Shown here piece after piece: positions 7,846 to 17,127 of a stretch of DNA of 64,000 nt (positions are counted from its first letter, which is position 1; each line of letters starts with the position of its first letter). The notes under the pieces were generated by a model. It was not told where the DNA came from, ran no database searches, and was given only the letters and a program-made list of their open reading frames with translations. The DNA comes from an uncultured Clostridia bacterium (GTDB taxonomy: Bacteria > Bacillota > Clostridia > TANB77 > CAG-465): the NCBI GenBank assembly GCA_934130325.1, contig CAKOYA010000003.1, positions 7,540 to 71,539 on the forward strand, written 5' to 3'. Position numbers and translations under genes: made by a program.

Positions 7846-10800
7846 TTACATACAACTATTTTTTCTGCATATACATGCATATTTACAGTATTTACAATAA
7901 TCTGCTTTTCTATTTGGTGAGATCTTAACAACACCATTTAATATTTGATCTCCTATATCCTTAAGTATCTTTTGAACCTCTTTAGAAAGTTCAAAGAATT
8001 TTTCTTTTTCTAAAAGTTTTTGACTTGGTCTATTTATACTACTTTTTGAAACATCTATCAATCTTTTACTATTATCAGAAATTTTATTGTCCATTTTTTC
8101 AAGAATTTTTATATCCTTTAAATAAATCCCTTTAAGTCTTAACTTTTTTACTATTTCAGTTTTTAATTTTTCATCATCATCTGTATAGTCCATTAAATTA
8201 ATAAGTTTATCAGATAAATTAAAATAGACACACGCAGCTGGTATAACGTTTTGTCCTTTTTTTTCTAATGTATTTGATACACACATTAAATATGTCATAA
8301 GTTGTAATGAAATTCCTTCTTTTATGCTATCAATTTCAAGAGTTTTTTGAGATGATTTATAATCAACTACCCTAATATATGAAGTATCATCTTCTTTTAA
8401 TATATCCACTCTATCTATCTTACCTATAATTTGCATATTTTTATCATCACTTATTTTTATTTCCATAGGTGCATAAATACTTCCATTTTTAAATTCTATT
8501 TCATATCCTAATGGTATAAATTCACTTTGGTTAAAACTTTTTGCAATAACAGTTATCACATTTTGCATAGTATTTAATAATTTTTGTTTTAGTACTATAA
8601 ATTTTATATTCTCTTTATGCCTCTTTAATATAACATTAAAATCTTCCTCTAAAATATCATTTAATTTATTTATATAAATTTCATTTAAACTCTCGCCATC
8701 TACTAAAATTTCATGCCAAGATACATTATTTTTTAATAAATAGTTAGAAAATCTATCCAATACATCATGCATAAAAGTTCCAGTATCTAAATTCGTTATT
8801 TTATATTCAACATTTGGTTTTATATTTAAAGAATATTCAATAAAATATGAAAATGGGCATTTTTTAAAAAGTTCTAATTTTGATACACTTGTTTTTAAAT
8901 CCTTACCATACAATATTTTTATACTATTATCATTTAAGTTTTCATCATTCTTTTTATAGTGTAGTATTTCGTTATATTTTTTTTCATTTTCAAAATATTT
9001 AATTAGTGCAACAGTTTTTAAATTGAATTTTTTATCTTTAATACTATTTACTAATTCCTCAAATAACTTCTCTTTTGAAAGATTTTTATTTTGTACATTT
9101 TCCTCGGTAACATCTCCTAATATTTTAATATCTAAAATATTCTTTATAATTGTAACTAAATTAGATTTTCTTAGTGATTTTCCTAAAATATCAGATGACA
9201 ATATATAAATTTTTAAACAATCGGTTGTATTTGAAATAGCCTCATATATATTGTATAATTCCATATTATATTTAGAAATACTTGATTTTTTAAATTCAAT
9301 ATTTTTATTACTAAGTTTTTCAATTTCAATATCTGAAAAAAATATATCCTCTTGAACTTCTCTTGGAAATACTCCTTCATTTACACCTACAAAATATGAA
9401 AACTTCTTTTCATTACTTTTTGAAACATCAATATCCAAAATACTCACACAATCAATTGTTGGTGGAATTGATTTTATATAACACTCAGATAATCCTATCT
9501 TAAATATGTTAAAAAAGTCAGACATAGATATTTTTTGCCTTTTATAAATATTGCTAATACTTTCTAGTAACTTTACAATATTTTCCCAAACTTGCTCTTC
9601 GAAAAAACTATCTTGTACCTCTTTCTTTTTTTGTAAACTTTCATTATACAATTCTAATACATTGTTTTTTATTAAATGTTCATACAAGGTATCAATAATA
9701 ACTGAGGTATTTGTAAGTTTAAGATTATCTGGCATACTGAATATATTATTTATTATATCTCTAGTTTGATTTAAAGCATCAATATCATATATGTAATCAG
9801 AATCTTTTTTATTATTTATAGTAATTTCTTTATTCAAAGTATTTTTTCCAAGATTAAATTCTGTCACATAATTTTCAAGTTCCGACACTTTTTCCAAACT
9901 AATGTCATTTAACCCAAGTTTTAAAATCTCTATTATTTTTTCATATGTAACTTTTTCGCTTAACATTGCAATATACTTTTTTATATATATAACTAGACAA
10001 GATTTTTCTATACTCTTTTTATTATCTAAGTAATAAGGTATGTTATATTCATAAAAAATTCTTTGTATTATACTTGAATACTGCTCCACATTTGTAGTAT
10101 ATATTACAAAATCTTTATATCTATTATTATCTTTAATTTTTTTCTTAATATCCTCTGCTATTGTTCTTATCTCACTATATATGTCTTTTTTTAAGTAAAT
10201 ACTTACTGAATTATTATCTACTTTTTTCATTTCATTTTTACTATTAGAAAAAATATTGTCTGCTAAGTACTTTATACTTTTATTTGCATTTAATTTATTA
10301 TCAATGAATATATTATTTTCAACCAAAATATTATTTCTATTGCAAATTTTGAGTAATTTCATATAAGTAGAATTTGGTACCTCAAAAATAGGATTTGTAT
10401 TATTACATTGTATATCTAAAACCGAAGATATGTCTGTAGTAAGTGATATTGTGACACTTGCTCCACCTTTTAATAACGTTTCAATAAATAATAGTTCTGT
10501 ATTTGTAAAATTATTATATCCATCAAAAAATACATCTACTTTACTAAAGTCATATTTATTTGAAATCTTTTGTATAAATAACTCTATTTCATCTAATGTA
10601 TTTGAGAAACTTTCATTCATATTTGATAAATATTTTGAATATAATTTGACTACTTCACTTAATTTATTTTCTAATATTTTGTCACCTAAAGATATGTTTT
10701 TTAACTTTTCTACATTAATATTTTCCTTTTTAAATATATCCATATACATATATATATTCTCTATAAATCCCTGTTTGTTTTTCACACCAGCAAAAGTATC

Positions 10801-11115
10801 AAATATATCATTATTTTCAAGTATGGTCTTAGATAATAATATTTTTTTATCTAATTTTGTTAACTTGCTTTCATCATAGTTTAAGTTACTATTTTTTAAT
10901 TTTTCTAAAATAAAAGAGGATATAGTAGTTATATTGACTCCAATTATCCCCTTTAATTTTAATTGCTTCATATAATTTTCTTCTGTTATTGCTCTTTTTT
11001 GGGATGGTACGAATAAAATACTTTTTTTATTAAAATCGACATTTTCTTTTATCTTACTATATATGTATGTACTCTTACCCGTTTTAGCCTTTCCAAGCAA
11101 AAATTCTATCTGCAT
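7846..11115 (-). CDS. addB: ATP-dependent helicase/nuclease AddB
   Basis: The AddB subunit (1089 residues) of the AddAB recombination enzyme, which resects double-strand breaks. The N-terminus carries a Walker A sequence (GKAKTGKST), and the middle is helicase-like without the full motor motif set, as usual for AddB. The C-terminal RecB-type nuclease domain has VVDYKSSQ with its catalytic Asp/Lys pair. The iron-sulphur cluster cysteines are present: one in FKKCPFSYF and three or more in the terminal YCKYCKYACICR. I start at ATG 11115 because it has GGAGG just upstream; an in-frame TTG at 11127 falls inside that site. It lies 18 bases after scpB. No addA is in the window. Confidence 0.92.
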   Translation of the reverse strand: MQIEFLLGKAKTGKSTYIYSKIKENVDFNKKSILFVPSQKRAITEENYMKQLKLKGIIGVNITTISSFILEKLKNSNLNYDESKLTKLDKKILLSKTILENNDIFDTFAGVKNKQGFIENIYMYMDIFKKENINVEKLKNISLGDKILENKLSEVVKLYSKYLSNMNESFSNTLDEIELFIQKISNKYDFSKVDVFFDGYNNFTNTELLFIETLLKGGASVTISLTTDISSVLDIQCNNTNPIFEVPNSTYMKLLKICNRNNILVENNIFIDNKLNANKSIKYLADNIFSNSKNEMKKVDNNSVSIYLKKDIYSEIRTIAEDIKKKIKDNNRYKDFVIYTTNVEQYSSIIQRIFYEYNIPYYLDNKKSIEKSCLVIYIKKYIAMLSEKVTYEKIIEILKLGLNDISLEKVSELENYVTEFNLGKNTLNKEITINNKKDSDYIYDIDALNQTRDIINNIFSMPDNLKLTNTSVIIDTLYEHLIKNNVLELYNESLQKKKEVQDSFFEEQVWENIVKLLESISNIYKRQKISMSDFFNIFKIGLSECYIKSIPPTIDCVSILDIDVSKSNEKKFSYFVGVNEGVFPREVQEDIFFSDIEIEKLSNKNIEFKKSSISKYNMELYNIYEAISNTTDCLKIYILSSDILGKSLRKSNLVTIIKNILDIKILGDVTEENVQNKNLSKEKLFEELVNSIKDKKFNLKTVALIKYFENEKKYNEILHYKKNDENLNDNSIKILYGKDLKTSVSKLELFKKCPFSYFIEYSLNIKPNVEYKITNLDTGTFMHDVLDRFSNYLLKNNVSWHEILVDGESLNEIYINKLNDILEEDFNVILKRHKENIKFIVLKQKLLNTMQNVITVIAKSFNQSEFIPLGYEIEFKNGSIYAPMEIKISDDKNMQIIGKIDRVDILKEDDTSYIRVVDYKSSQKTLEIDSIKEGISLQLMTYLMCVSNTLEKKGQNVIPAACVYFNLSDKLINLMDYTDDDEKLKTEIVKKLRLKGIYLKDIKILEKMDNKISDNSKRLIDVSKSSINRPSQKLLEKEKFFELSKEVQKILKDIGDQILNGVVKISPNRKADYCKYCKYACICRKNSCM

Positions 11116-11132
11116 TTTTTCCTCCAAATATA

Positions 11133-11684
11133 TTAATTTTCATTATCAAAATCTGACACAACTAATTGCTCATCTTTTATTGTAATTTCCTCCAAATTTG
11201 GCAATTGATTTATACTCTCTATACCACACGATTTTAAAAACTCATTTGTTACAGAATATGCTGCTGGTCTTCCAGGCAAATTTAGTCTTGCTACTTCTTC
11301 AATAAGACCACATTCTAATAGTTTACTAACAGAAAAATCGCTATTAACTCCCCTTATTTTCTCTATCTCAGCTTTTGTTATCTTAGGATTATATGCTATA
11401 ATGCTAAGAGTTTCTAAAGCAGCTGTAGATAAATTTTTTCTCTTTGTATTTTCTACAAACTTATTTACTTGCTCATAGTATTTTTTGTTAGTTACAAGTT
11501 GATATTTACCATCTATAATAATCAAAACTACACCATTATTTTCATTGTACCTATCTGCCAACTTATATATAGCCTCTTTAATTTCCTCTTTAGTAACTTT
11601 TAAAGTTTCAGATAACTCTTCTACAGAAATTTCCCTACCAAGCGCAAATAACACAGCTTCAATTGTATTTGATAAATTTTCCAT
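11133..11684 (-). CDS. scpB: Segregation and condensation protein B
   Basis: A 183-residue winged-helix kleisin partner of the SMC-ScpA condensin complex. Characteristic sequence includes AVLFALGREISVEELSETL near the N-terminus, LSTAALETLSIIAYNPKIT in the second winged helix and GLIEEVARLNLPGRPAAY near the C-terminus. The frame is open further upstream, but ATG 11684 (MENLSNTIEAV) is the family start, behind GGGGAAA. A good promoter lies at 11726-11754. It is followed closely by addB, with which it is probably co-transcribed. scpA is not adjacent, unlike many Firmicutes. Confidence 0.93.
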   Translation of the reverse strand: MENLSNTIEAVLFALGREISVEELSETLKVTKEEIKEAIYKLADRYNENNGVVLIIIDGKYQLVTNKKYYEQVNKFVENTKRKNLSTAALETLSIIAYNPKITKAEIEKIRGVNSDFSVSKLLECGLIEEVARLNLPGRPAAYSVTNEFLKSCGIESINQLPNLEEITIKDEQLVVSDFDNEN

Positions 11685-11725
11685 ATATGCTTTTTCCCCA
11701 TTTCTTATTAAAATATTACAGAAAT

Positions 11726-11754
11726 ATGATATCACACATTCGTTTAATTGTAAA
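11726..11754 (-). promoter_or_regulatory. Sigma A-type promoter of scpB
   Basis: TTTACA and TATCAT are separated by exactly 17 bases on the minus strand, about 42 bases upstream of the scpB ATG and just downstream of the preceding gene's terminator. Confidence 0.55.
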
Positions 11755-11767
11755 TACAACAAAATAA

Positions 11768-11807
11768 TAAAAAAACACACTAAACCGAAATTTGTGTGCT
11801 TTTTTAA
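11768..11807 (-). terminator. Hairpin terminator
   Basis: A stem pairing AAAAAAGCACAC with GTGTGTTTTTTT ends the gene at 11810, three bases after its stop codon. Confidence 0.75.
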
Positions 11808-11809
11808 TA

Positions 11810-13297
11810 CTACATTACTCCATACTTTCGTGAACTTGCTTTAATTTGTTGGTTACAAAGTTTACTCCATAATTTGTACTCTTGCATTTTTTTATCTATA
11901 AATTCTAAATGAAATACCTCATCTGATAATTTTATAATTCTAACTATATCATTTTCACCATATTCAATATTTTTAATCATGTCACTTTCTATAGTAAGAT
12001 ATGATTGACCTTTTTTTTGTGATATTTTTGCATTTCTATCAGAATACTTCTTAGAATTTTTTACATCAACTAATTCTAAAGTTACATTTTTCTGCTTATA
12101 CCAAGTACCGTCAATTTGAATAGAGTTTTCCTTTTCCTGAAGATTAAAGAAATTAGGTATAACCTTCTGTATTGAATTTTGAATTTTTATTTTAGATTGG
12201 TCCATAATTTTCTGTGGTTTACTTGGAAGTTCAAAAATTAGATTTGAGACATTATTCAAATTAACCCTTTTTACCTGTACGATCTCATCTTTATCCAATT
12301 TCTCCACTTTCTCTTCCTTTTCAGCTTTTGTTTTCATATCAACATCTAACTTAACGTCAGCTTTTGAGAAAAGCATACTATTAATATCTAATGTTTCATT
12401 TTCATCAAAATCTAAATTTTCTAACTCTTCATCATATAATTCATTTTCTTTATCTACAACTTCTTCCTCAGTAGAATCATTTGCATTTATATTCTCATAA
12501 TTTGCTTCATTTTCATCTTCTTTTTCATATTCTACTTCAATATCCTGGTTATCATAATTGCCTTTAATTTTACTCTCATTTTTAACTTCTTCTGAAATAT
12601 CTATATCATCTATATCAATAGCAATATCTTTCAAATCTATTTTTGGTATCTCAACATTTTGAGGTAATGATATTTTATCATTTTTATCTTGTGCTTGGGA
12701 TTTTTCCTCTTTCCCTAACAATTCTGAAATGCTCATAACATTTGTATGGGTATACTGTCTAGTTGTAAATATTTCCTTTTTTTCTACCAATTCTTCTACT
12801 TTTTCCCTATTTAAAAGTTCAAATCCTATTTCATCTAAATTATCTGTAATTTTCTTTAATGTTTTTTTATACTCACTTTTTTCTTCTTTATCTGCTAAAT
12901 CAAAAGTTATTTTATTGTATAATGATATATTTTCCGTAATACCGCTTTCTGAAAAAGCTCCCGAAGAAACAAATATATATGATTCATTTGAATATTCAAA
13001 TATACATATATTAGAATTAAACTCTATAATATTGTTGTTTGAATAATAATATACTTTATCAGTAATATCTAGCATATTTTCCAACATTATTCTAGTTGTA
13101 TTCTTTTTATTAACACCAATTGCCACAAACAACTTAATTTTAGTATCGATAAATTCTTCATCAATTAACTTAAACCCAGTTTCCTTTAAATCTCCTAAAA
13201 TTAAATAAACATTTTTAGGTTTTTTTTCAAAACTATCTAGCAATTGCTCTAATAGACTACTTTCTCTATCTTTTTGAACTAAAAACTCAACCTGCAT
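11810..13297 (-). CDS. Unknown protein with degenerate PLD-like N-terminal domain
   Basis: A 495-residue protein. Residues ~1-165 follow the layout of phospholipase-D-like domains of the restriction-enzyme type: a strand IKLFVAIGV, then NSNICIFEYSNESYIFVSSG and FSESGITENISLYNKI, where active members have an H-x-K followed by a GSSN-like segment. Here the His and Lys positions read N and C, so catalysis looks lost. The middle (~190-330) is a very acidic, low-complexity linker (Glu/Asp/Asn). The C-terminal ~140 residues form a separate folded-looking basic domain of unknown type. ATG 13297 has TTAGGAGG. It has its own terminator, upstream of scpB. The PLD relationship is inferred by eye. Confidence 0.6.
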   Translation of the reverse strand: MQVEFLVQKDRESSLLEQLLDSFEKKPKNVYLILGDLKETGFKLIDEEFIDTKIKLFVAIGVNKKNTTRIMLENMLDITDKVYYYSNNNIIEFNSNICIFEYSNESYIFVSSGAFSESGITENISLYNKITFDLADKEEKSEYKKTLKKITDNLDEIGFELLNREKVEELVEKKEIFTTRQYTHTNVMSISELLGKEEKSQAQDKNDKISLPQNVEIPKIDLKDIAIDIDDIDISEEVKNESKIKGNYDNQDIEVEYEKEDENEANYENINANDSTEEEVVDKENELYDEELENLDFDENETLDINSMLFSKADVKLDVDMKTKAEKEEKVEKLDKDEIVQVKRVNLNNVSNLIFELPSKPQKIMDQSKIKIQNSIQKVIPNFFNLQEKENSIQIDGTWYKQKNVTLELVDVKNSKKYSDRNAKISQKKGQSYLTIESDMIKNIEYGENDIVRIIKLSDEVFHLEFIDKKMQEYKLWSKLCNQQIKASSRKYGVM

Positions 13298-13858
13298 AAT
13301 ATTAACCTCCTAAAACATTATATATCTTATTTAATATAATATATCAAAACTACACAAAAGTAAATATAACTACAAAAAATAATACACTTAACTTACAAAT
13401 ATTTAAATTCTAATATATTTATAACAATAAAACTAATAAAAAATATATCTGACATAATATAAAAAAATAACATATAGATATGTATCTCTATACATTATTT
13501 TGCCCCTTTGAAGTAGTTATCTACAACTTTTTTGGTTTCTCATAACAATTAACTCAAATATCAATCAATTTATTAAAGTATATCATATTTTTGATAAATT
13601 ACAATAAATATATAGTAAAATTATATAAAATATTTAAATTTGTTTGAAGTAAAAAGTTGCCAAATATTCTAAAAAAACATCTTTCTACTTTCTTTAATCT
13701 TTCTTTTCCAAACTAATTATGGCAGATACACAGACACCTCTATATGTAAAAAAACTTCAGAAATTTCTTTACTAGAGCTTTGAATTTTTTACATAATTAT
13801 GGTATTATATTAATATTCCTTAAATGTATTATTAATTAAAGTAAAAATAATTTTTCTA
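13298..13858. other. Long AT-rich intergenic stretch
   Basis: No gene is seen on either strand. The sequence is very AT-rich with short direct and inverted repeats only. It separates the minus-strand core block from the higher-GC gene at 13954, and probably holds the promoters of both flanking units (possible TATAAT-like elements), none convincing. Confidence 0.5.
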
Positions 13859-13939
13859 CTTTTACGCTTATGCAGCATTAAAGGTTCTTCATTGCTTTTG
13901 GGAAGCTCTCATGAGCAAATCCAATCCCACGAGTAAAAG
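13859..13939 (+). promoter_or_regulatory. Possible structured leader RNA
   Basis: Nested pairings can be drawn: CTTTTAC (13859-13865) with GTAAAAG (13933-13939), then GGGA (13900-13903) with TCCC (13925-13928), enclosing GCTC-TCAT-GAGC (13905-13916). The outer stem ends four bases before the AGG of the ribosome binding site of the next gene. Base composition rises sharply here together with the gene, suggesting both arrived together. No known riboswitch class is recognised. Confidence 0.35.
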
Positions 13940-13953
13940 AAAGGTAGGCAATC

Positions 13954-14400
13954 ATGTTAGAATTTTGGCAAAATGGTATGAAGATCGGAATCGATGCAAT
14001 CTATGAAAATGGCAAAGTAGGACAGACGGTCATCTACGGACAACGGTGTAATTGGGGAGAAAAAACCAATCCTACAATAGACCCCCTTTCTCATTATCCT
14101 TGTCCCTCCATTTTCACTATCGTAGAAAAAAAAGGAGGAAATGTTGATGGGTATTATATATTGAGCGATAGCAAGGGGAATCGCATCAAATTAAAATGTT
14201 TTTGTTCAAATGTAAGTTTTCTTTACGATGCTCAGGAGTGGTTGACTTGGAATGATATGCACGAGAAAGAAAAATTATCTCGTAAGCAGAAAAAAATCGA
14301 TCAGCTCGGAGATCATTTTAAACTTTTGAAAGATATCTTGATTAAACAGGGTGCTCGCATTGTCACAAAGGCACAAGCTGAAGATTTAGGTATTAAGTAA
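13954..14400 (+). CDS. Hypothetical protein of foreign composition, 148 residues
   Basis: No family is recognised. Its base composition is about 40% GC by sampling and its codon use is clearly unlike the flanking genes, a sign of horizontal acquisition. The product begins MLEFWQNGMKIGIDAIYENG, has several Trp and Cys residues (GQRCNWGEK, LKCFCSN) and ends in a charged helical tail (KEKLSRKQKKIDQLGDHF). It has no signal peptide or membrane segment. ATG 13954 follows GAAAGGTAGG. A strong hairpin terminator at 14497-14527 closes the unit. It could be cargo of a lost mobile element, but no recombinase remains nearby. Confidence 0.7.
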   Translation: MLEFWQNGMKIGIDAIYENGKVGQTVIYGQRCNWGEKTNPTIDPLSHYPCPSIFTIVEKKGGNVDGYYILSDSKGNRIKLKCFCSNVSFLYDAQEWLTWNDMHEKEKLSRKQKKIDQLGDHFKLLKDILIKQGARIVTKAQAEDLGIK

Positions 14401-14496
14401 CACAATAAAAATTCCCCCCTATGATTATTTTTATTTTATCATAGAAAGGATTTTTTTACTATTCTTAGTTTACACAAATTTTTCTACATACTCATG

Positions 14497-14527
14497 AAAG
14501 GCACACTCAAATGAGTGTGTCCTTTTT
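14497..14527 (+). terminator. Hairpin terminator
   Basis: AAAGGCACACTCA pairs with TGAGTGTGTCCTTT and is followed by T residues on the plus strand. It ends the unit at 13954. A weaker TATGAT/ATCATA hairpin lies at about 14420-14446. Confidence 0.8.
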
Positions 14528-14567
14528 ATTATATTTAATTAATTTATACAATTAAATATGCATACTG

Positions 14568-16049
14568 CTACTTTATGTAGAGTACAATACGAAATCCAAG
14601 AGCCGGAGCAGTATTAACGGTTGCAGTGTTACCAAGACGATATGACGCAGTAGTGAAAGGACTCTTGTCGTAGTAACTACCCCCACGAGGAACCTTATTT
14701 CCTACTCCTGTATATTCTCCACCTTTTTCTGATACTATTTCTGTACTCCATTCCCATACATTTCCCGCTACATCATATATATTTTTAGGACTACCTTCAC
14801 TTACTACTTCTCCAAATTTTCCTGTCTCTAGTAATAAATATCCAGAACTTGATTTTGTATATGTTCCTTTGGTATATACATAGTCTTTATTTTGCGTTCT
14901 ATAATATCCTGATATTGTATATCCTGTTTTATTGAAATAACTTCCCCAAGAACTACAATCAGTATCTACATCTACTCCCGCACTTCCTATGAATTTTAAC
15001 ATTGTATCCCACTGTTTTCCTGTTATTAGTCCACTTTGTACTTCACTTGTTGATATTACATTTTCTGATACTATTTTTGCATTGTTATAATCTATTTTAT
15101 TCCAAACTATTTTTCCAGCTTTACTTTGTGCTTTCCCTATATCTGTCCTATTATTATCATCAGCACTAAATGTTTTTGTTTTCATTAGCTCTTCTGTAGT
15201 CTGATCATCTGGTAGGGATGCTTCATATCTTGCCACATAATATCCACCATATTTTTCTATTTGCTCTTCTTCTTTTGTTACACCTGTTGGTAAAATATCA
15301 TCTCTTGTTTGATCTGCTTTTACTGTCCAAGATGTACTTATTGCTCCTTCCCATTTTGCATATTTTATACTTTCTCCATCTACTGGTATCCATACGTATT
15401 CATTATCATTACTATCAGTTATAACTAATCCTTCGTTCCATCCATCTACTATTCCATCACTATTTTTATCTTTCCATGTTGCCTTAGTTGTTTCTTTTGC
15501 ACTAAATCCTACCGGTATTACTGGATTTTGATATGTTGGTTTTTTTCCTGTTACTGTTGAGTTTTCTATAGCCTTACTTTCAACTTCTACTTGTGGATAC
15601 TCTGTTTTTACATTGTCAATTGTTACATCACCTTTGGTTATAGATATCACTGTATTTTTACTTATTACCACTTTATCTAAACTATCTAATCCTAAATCTG
15701 ATAAGGTGATCTGTATTTCTTTTGCTTCCACATCACTTGCTAAATACACTTTTTCATTTATACTTGCTATTTCTGTATTTTCCTTTGTAAAATTTAGAGT
15801 AGATATTTCCTTTGTTATTACTCCTGAATACATTCCTCCTGCCTCATCTGAGTTTTCGGTCCATCTTTTACTAATCCACATCGTAAATGTTTCTTGTGCT
15901 ACTTTTAAGTCATTTGCATTTACTGCTTCTTTTGCATTACTTATTGGATTATTTTTTATTAGTGTTACTATTAGGGCCGTAGCTAATATTATTATAACTA
16001 TTATTGTTATTACTAATACAATAAGGCTTATGCCTTTTTTATTTTTCAT
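14568..16049 (-). CDS. Pilin-like N-terminus fused to a formylglycine-generating-enzyme-like domain
   Basis: A 493-residue surface protein. The N-terminus KKGISLIVLVITIIVIIILA is a prepilin-like hydrophobic helix with the G-I-S-L start, followed by SNAKEAVNANDLKVAQ. A beta-rich linker follows. From about residue 200 there is an FGE-sulfatase (SUMF1) type domain, with EYVWIPVDG, YYVARYEASL, NVWEWSTEI, VPRGGSYYDKS, and terminal ALGFRIVLY. In many bacteria this fold (C-type lectin-like) is a binding domain rather than an enzyme, and is also a common target of diversity-generating retroelements. No reverse transcriptase or template repeat is seen here. ATG 16049 is preferred, with AGGAGGAGA upstream; an upstream in-frame ATG has no site. 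Confidence 0.82.
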   Translation of the reverse strand: MKNKKGISLIVLVITIIVIIILATALIVTLIKNNPISNAKEAVNANDLKVAQETFTMWISKRWTENSDEAGGMYSGVITKEISTLNFTKENTEIASINEKVYLASDVEAKEIQITLSDLGLDSLDKVVISKNTVISITKGDVTIDNVKTEYPQVEVESKAIENSTVTGKKPTYQNPVIPVGFSAKETTKATWKDKNSDGIVDGWNEGLVITDSNDNEYVWIPVDGESIKYAKWEGAISTSWTVKADQTRDDILPTGVTKEEEQIEKYGGYYVARYEASLPDDQTTEELMKTKTFSADDNNRTDIGKAQSKAGKIVWNKIDYNNAKIVSENVISTSEVQSGLITGKQWDTMLKFIGSAGVDVDTDCSSWGSYFNKTGYTISGYYRTQNKDYVYTKGTYTKSSSGYLLLETGKFGEVVSEGSPKNIYDVAGNVWEWSTEIVSEKGGEYTGVGNKVPRGGSYYDKSPFTTASYRLGNTATVNTAPALGFRIVLYIK

Positions 16050-16225
16050 ATATCTCCTCCTATACTTGTATTTTTCACAAATATAGTATAATCTAAAAAA
16101 AAGAAAAATGCAACATATCATTTATCATATTTATTAAATACTCAACCTTTTAATCTTCAATATTTTAATTGTCTAAATATTAAAATATTACATCATTTTT
16201 TCTTAATTCTTTTACTTCACCTAAC

Positions 16226-16257
16226 AAAAAAATCAACCATTTTACTGATTGACTTTT
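16226..16257 (-). terminator. tRNA-Gln(TTG) unit terminator
   Basis: On the minus strand AAAGTCAATC pairs with GGTTGATTTT and is followed by a T run. An almost identical hairpin follows the other tRNA-Gln at 17780-17811. Confidence 0.75.
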
Positions 16258-16285
16258 GTATCTGTAGTTCGAACAGATTCGTTAT

Positions 16286-16361
16286 TGGCTGGGCTGGCTG
16301 GATTCGAACCAGCGAAATGCCAGAGTCAAAGTCTGGTGCCTTACCGCTTGGCTACAGCCCA
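16286..16361 (-). tRNA. tRNA-Gln (anticodon TTG)
   Basis: Cloverleaf with acceptor TGGGCTG pairing with CAGCCCA, discriminator G and encoded CCA. The anticodon arm is CCAGA-CTTTGAC-TCTGG, giving anticodon TTG. The T arm is CTGG-TTCGAAT-CCAG. It is followed by a terminator and lies just downstream of tRNA-His on the same strand. Confidence 0.95.
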
Positions 16362-16374
16362 AAATATTAAGTAG

Positions 16375-16452
16375 TGGGGTGGAAAATGGGATTCGAACCC
16401 ATGACCTCCAGTGCCACAAACTGGCGCGCTAACCAACTGTGCTATATCCACC
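16375..16452 (-). tRNA. tRNA-His (anticodon GTG)
   Basis: The anticodon arm is CCAGT-TTGTGGC-ACTGG. The 5' end has the extra G (GGTGGATA) that marks tRNA-His, pairing with C before the encoded CCA. The T arm has GGGTTCGAATCCC. It is co-transcribed with tRNA-Gln 13 bases downstream. Confidence 0.95.
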
Positions 16453-16598
16453 GACAATCTACTACTATATTTTAACTTATTTTTTAATACTTGTCAATAT
16501 TATATGCATTTTTTTTACAAAAAATTACAATAAATAGTAAATATGATTGAAAAAATAAATATATAGTAGTATAATTACTTAAATATGGGGTGATTAAC

Positions 16599-17084
16599 TT
16601 GTTAATAGATGTAAATAAAATGAGATTGCTAAAAACAGATAATCCTGAAACTAGATATAAACTTGTCAAACAAAATATAGAAAGATTTTTTAGGGATTAT
16701 ATATATTATTATAACGTATATGATAGAAACGAATTAATTATAGATTCAGGTTACTTACCTTTTCATTACTTGGATGAAATTGTTTTAAATAAAGTTATAG
16801 GTCTACTAGAGAAAGAACTAGGATACGGTATTATAATGATGAAAACTACTAATATAAATAAAAAAGGATATGAAAAGGGAGATTTAATTAATATTAGACT
16901 TTTTGACAGCCAAACAGCTAATCCAAAAGATATTGATGATTATTTTAATTTAAAAATATTTCAACCCTTGTATTCAACTTTTCATAATTATTATAATATA
17001 TCTGGTGAAAATAATTATAATATTAATAATAGCTATATATCATGTTTGGATACTCCAAATACAGTTATGTTAGACAACAAATAA
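16599..17084 (+). CDS. Hypothetical protein, about 161 residues
   Basis: No family is recognised. I start at TTG 16599, six bases after a GGGGTG ribosome binding site; the in-frame GTG at 16590 lies in that site. The product is soluble, Tyr- and Asn-rich (DYIYYYNVYDRNELI), with an Asn/Tyr repeat near the end (NYYNISGENNYNINN). Codon use fits the host. The stop codon lies inside a long bidirectional terminator. It stands between divergent tRNA genes. Confidence 0.6.
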   Translation: MLIDVNKMRLLKTDNPETRYKLVKQNIERFFRDYIYYYNVYDRNELIIDSGYLPFHYLDEIVLNKVIGLLEKELGYGIIMMKTTNINKKGYEKGDLINIRLFDSQTANPKDIDDYFNLKIFQPLYSTFHNYYNISGENNYNINNSYISCLDTPNTVMLDNK

Positions 17085-17118
17085 GACACGGTTATTAAAT
17101 CGTGCCTTATTTGTTGTC
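17073..17118. terminator. Bidirectional hairpin terminator
   Basis: GACAACAAATAAG plus CACG pairs with CGTG plus CTTATTTGTTGTC, a stem of about 17 bp between two convergent genes. It overlaps the stop of the gene at 16599. Confidence 0.8.
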
Positions 17119-17127
17119 ATTCAAGTT

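Larger units (their letters stand above)
16226..16361 (-). repeat. Inverted duplication, copy A (tRNA-Gln plus trailer)
   Basis: The tRNA-Gln(TTG) and about 65 bases of its 3' trailer recur in opposite orientation at 17676-17813. The trailers differ at only a few positions. Confidence 0.85.

Noticed and set aside
14400..16049. Complete diversity-generating retroelement around the FGE-like gene
   Set aside because: No reverse transcriptase, accessory gene or template repeat is seen within the window; only the target-like domain is.
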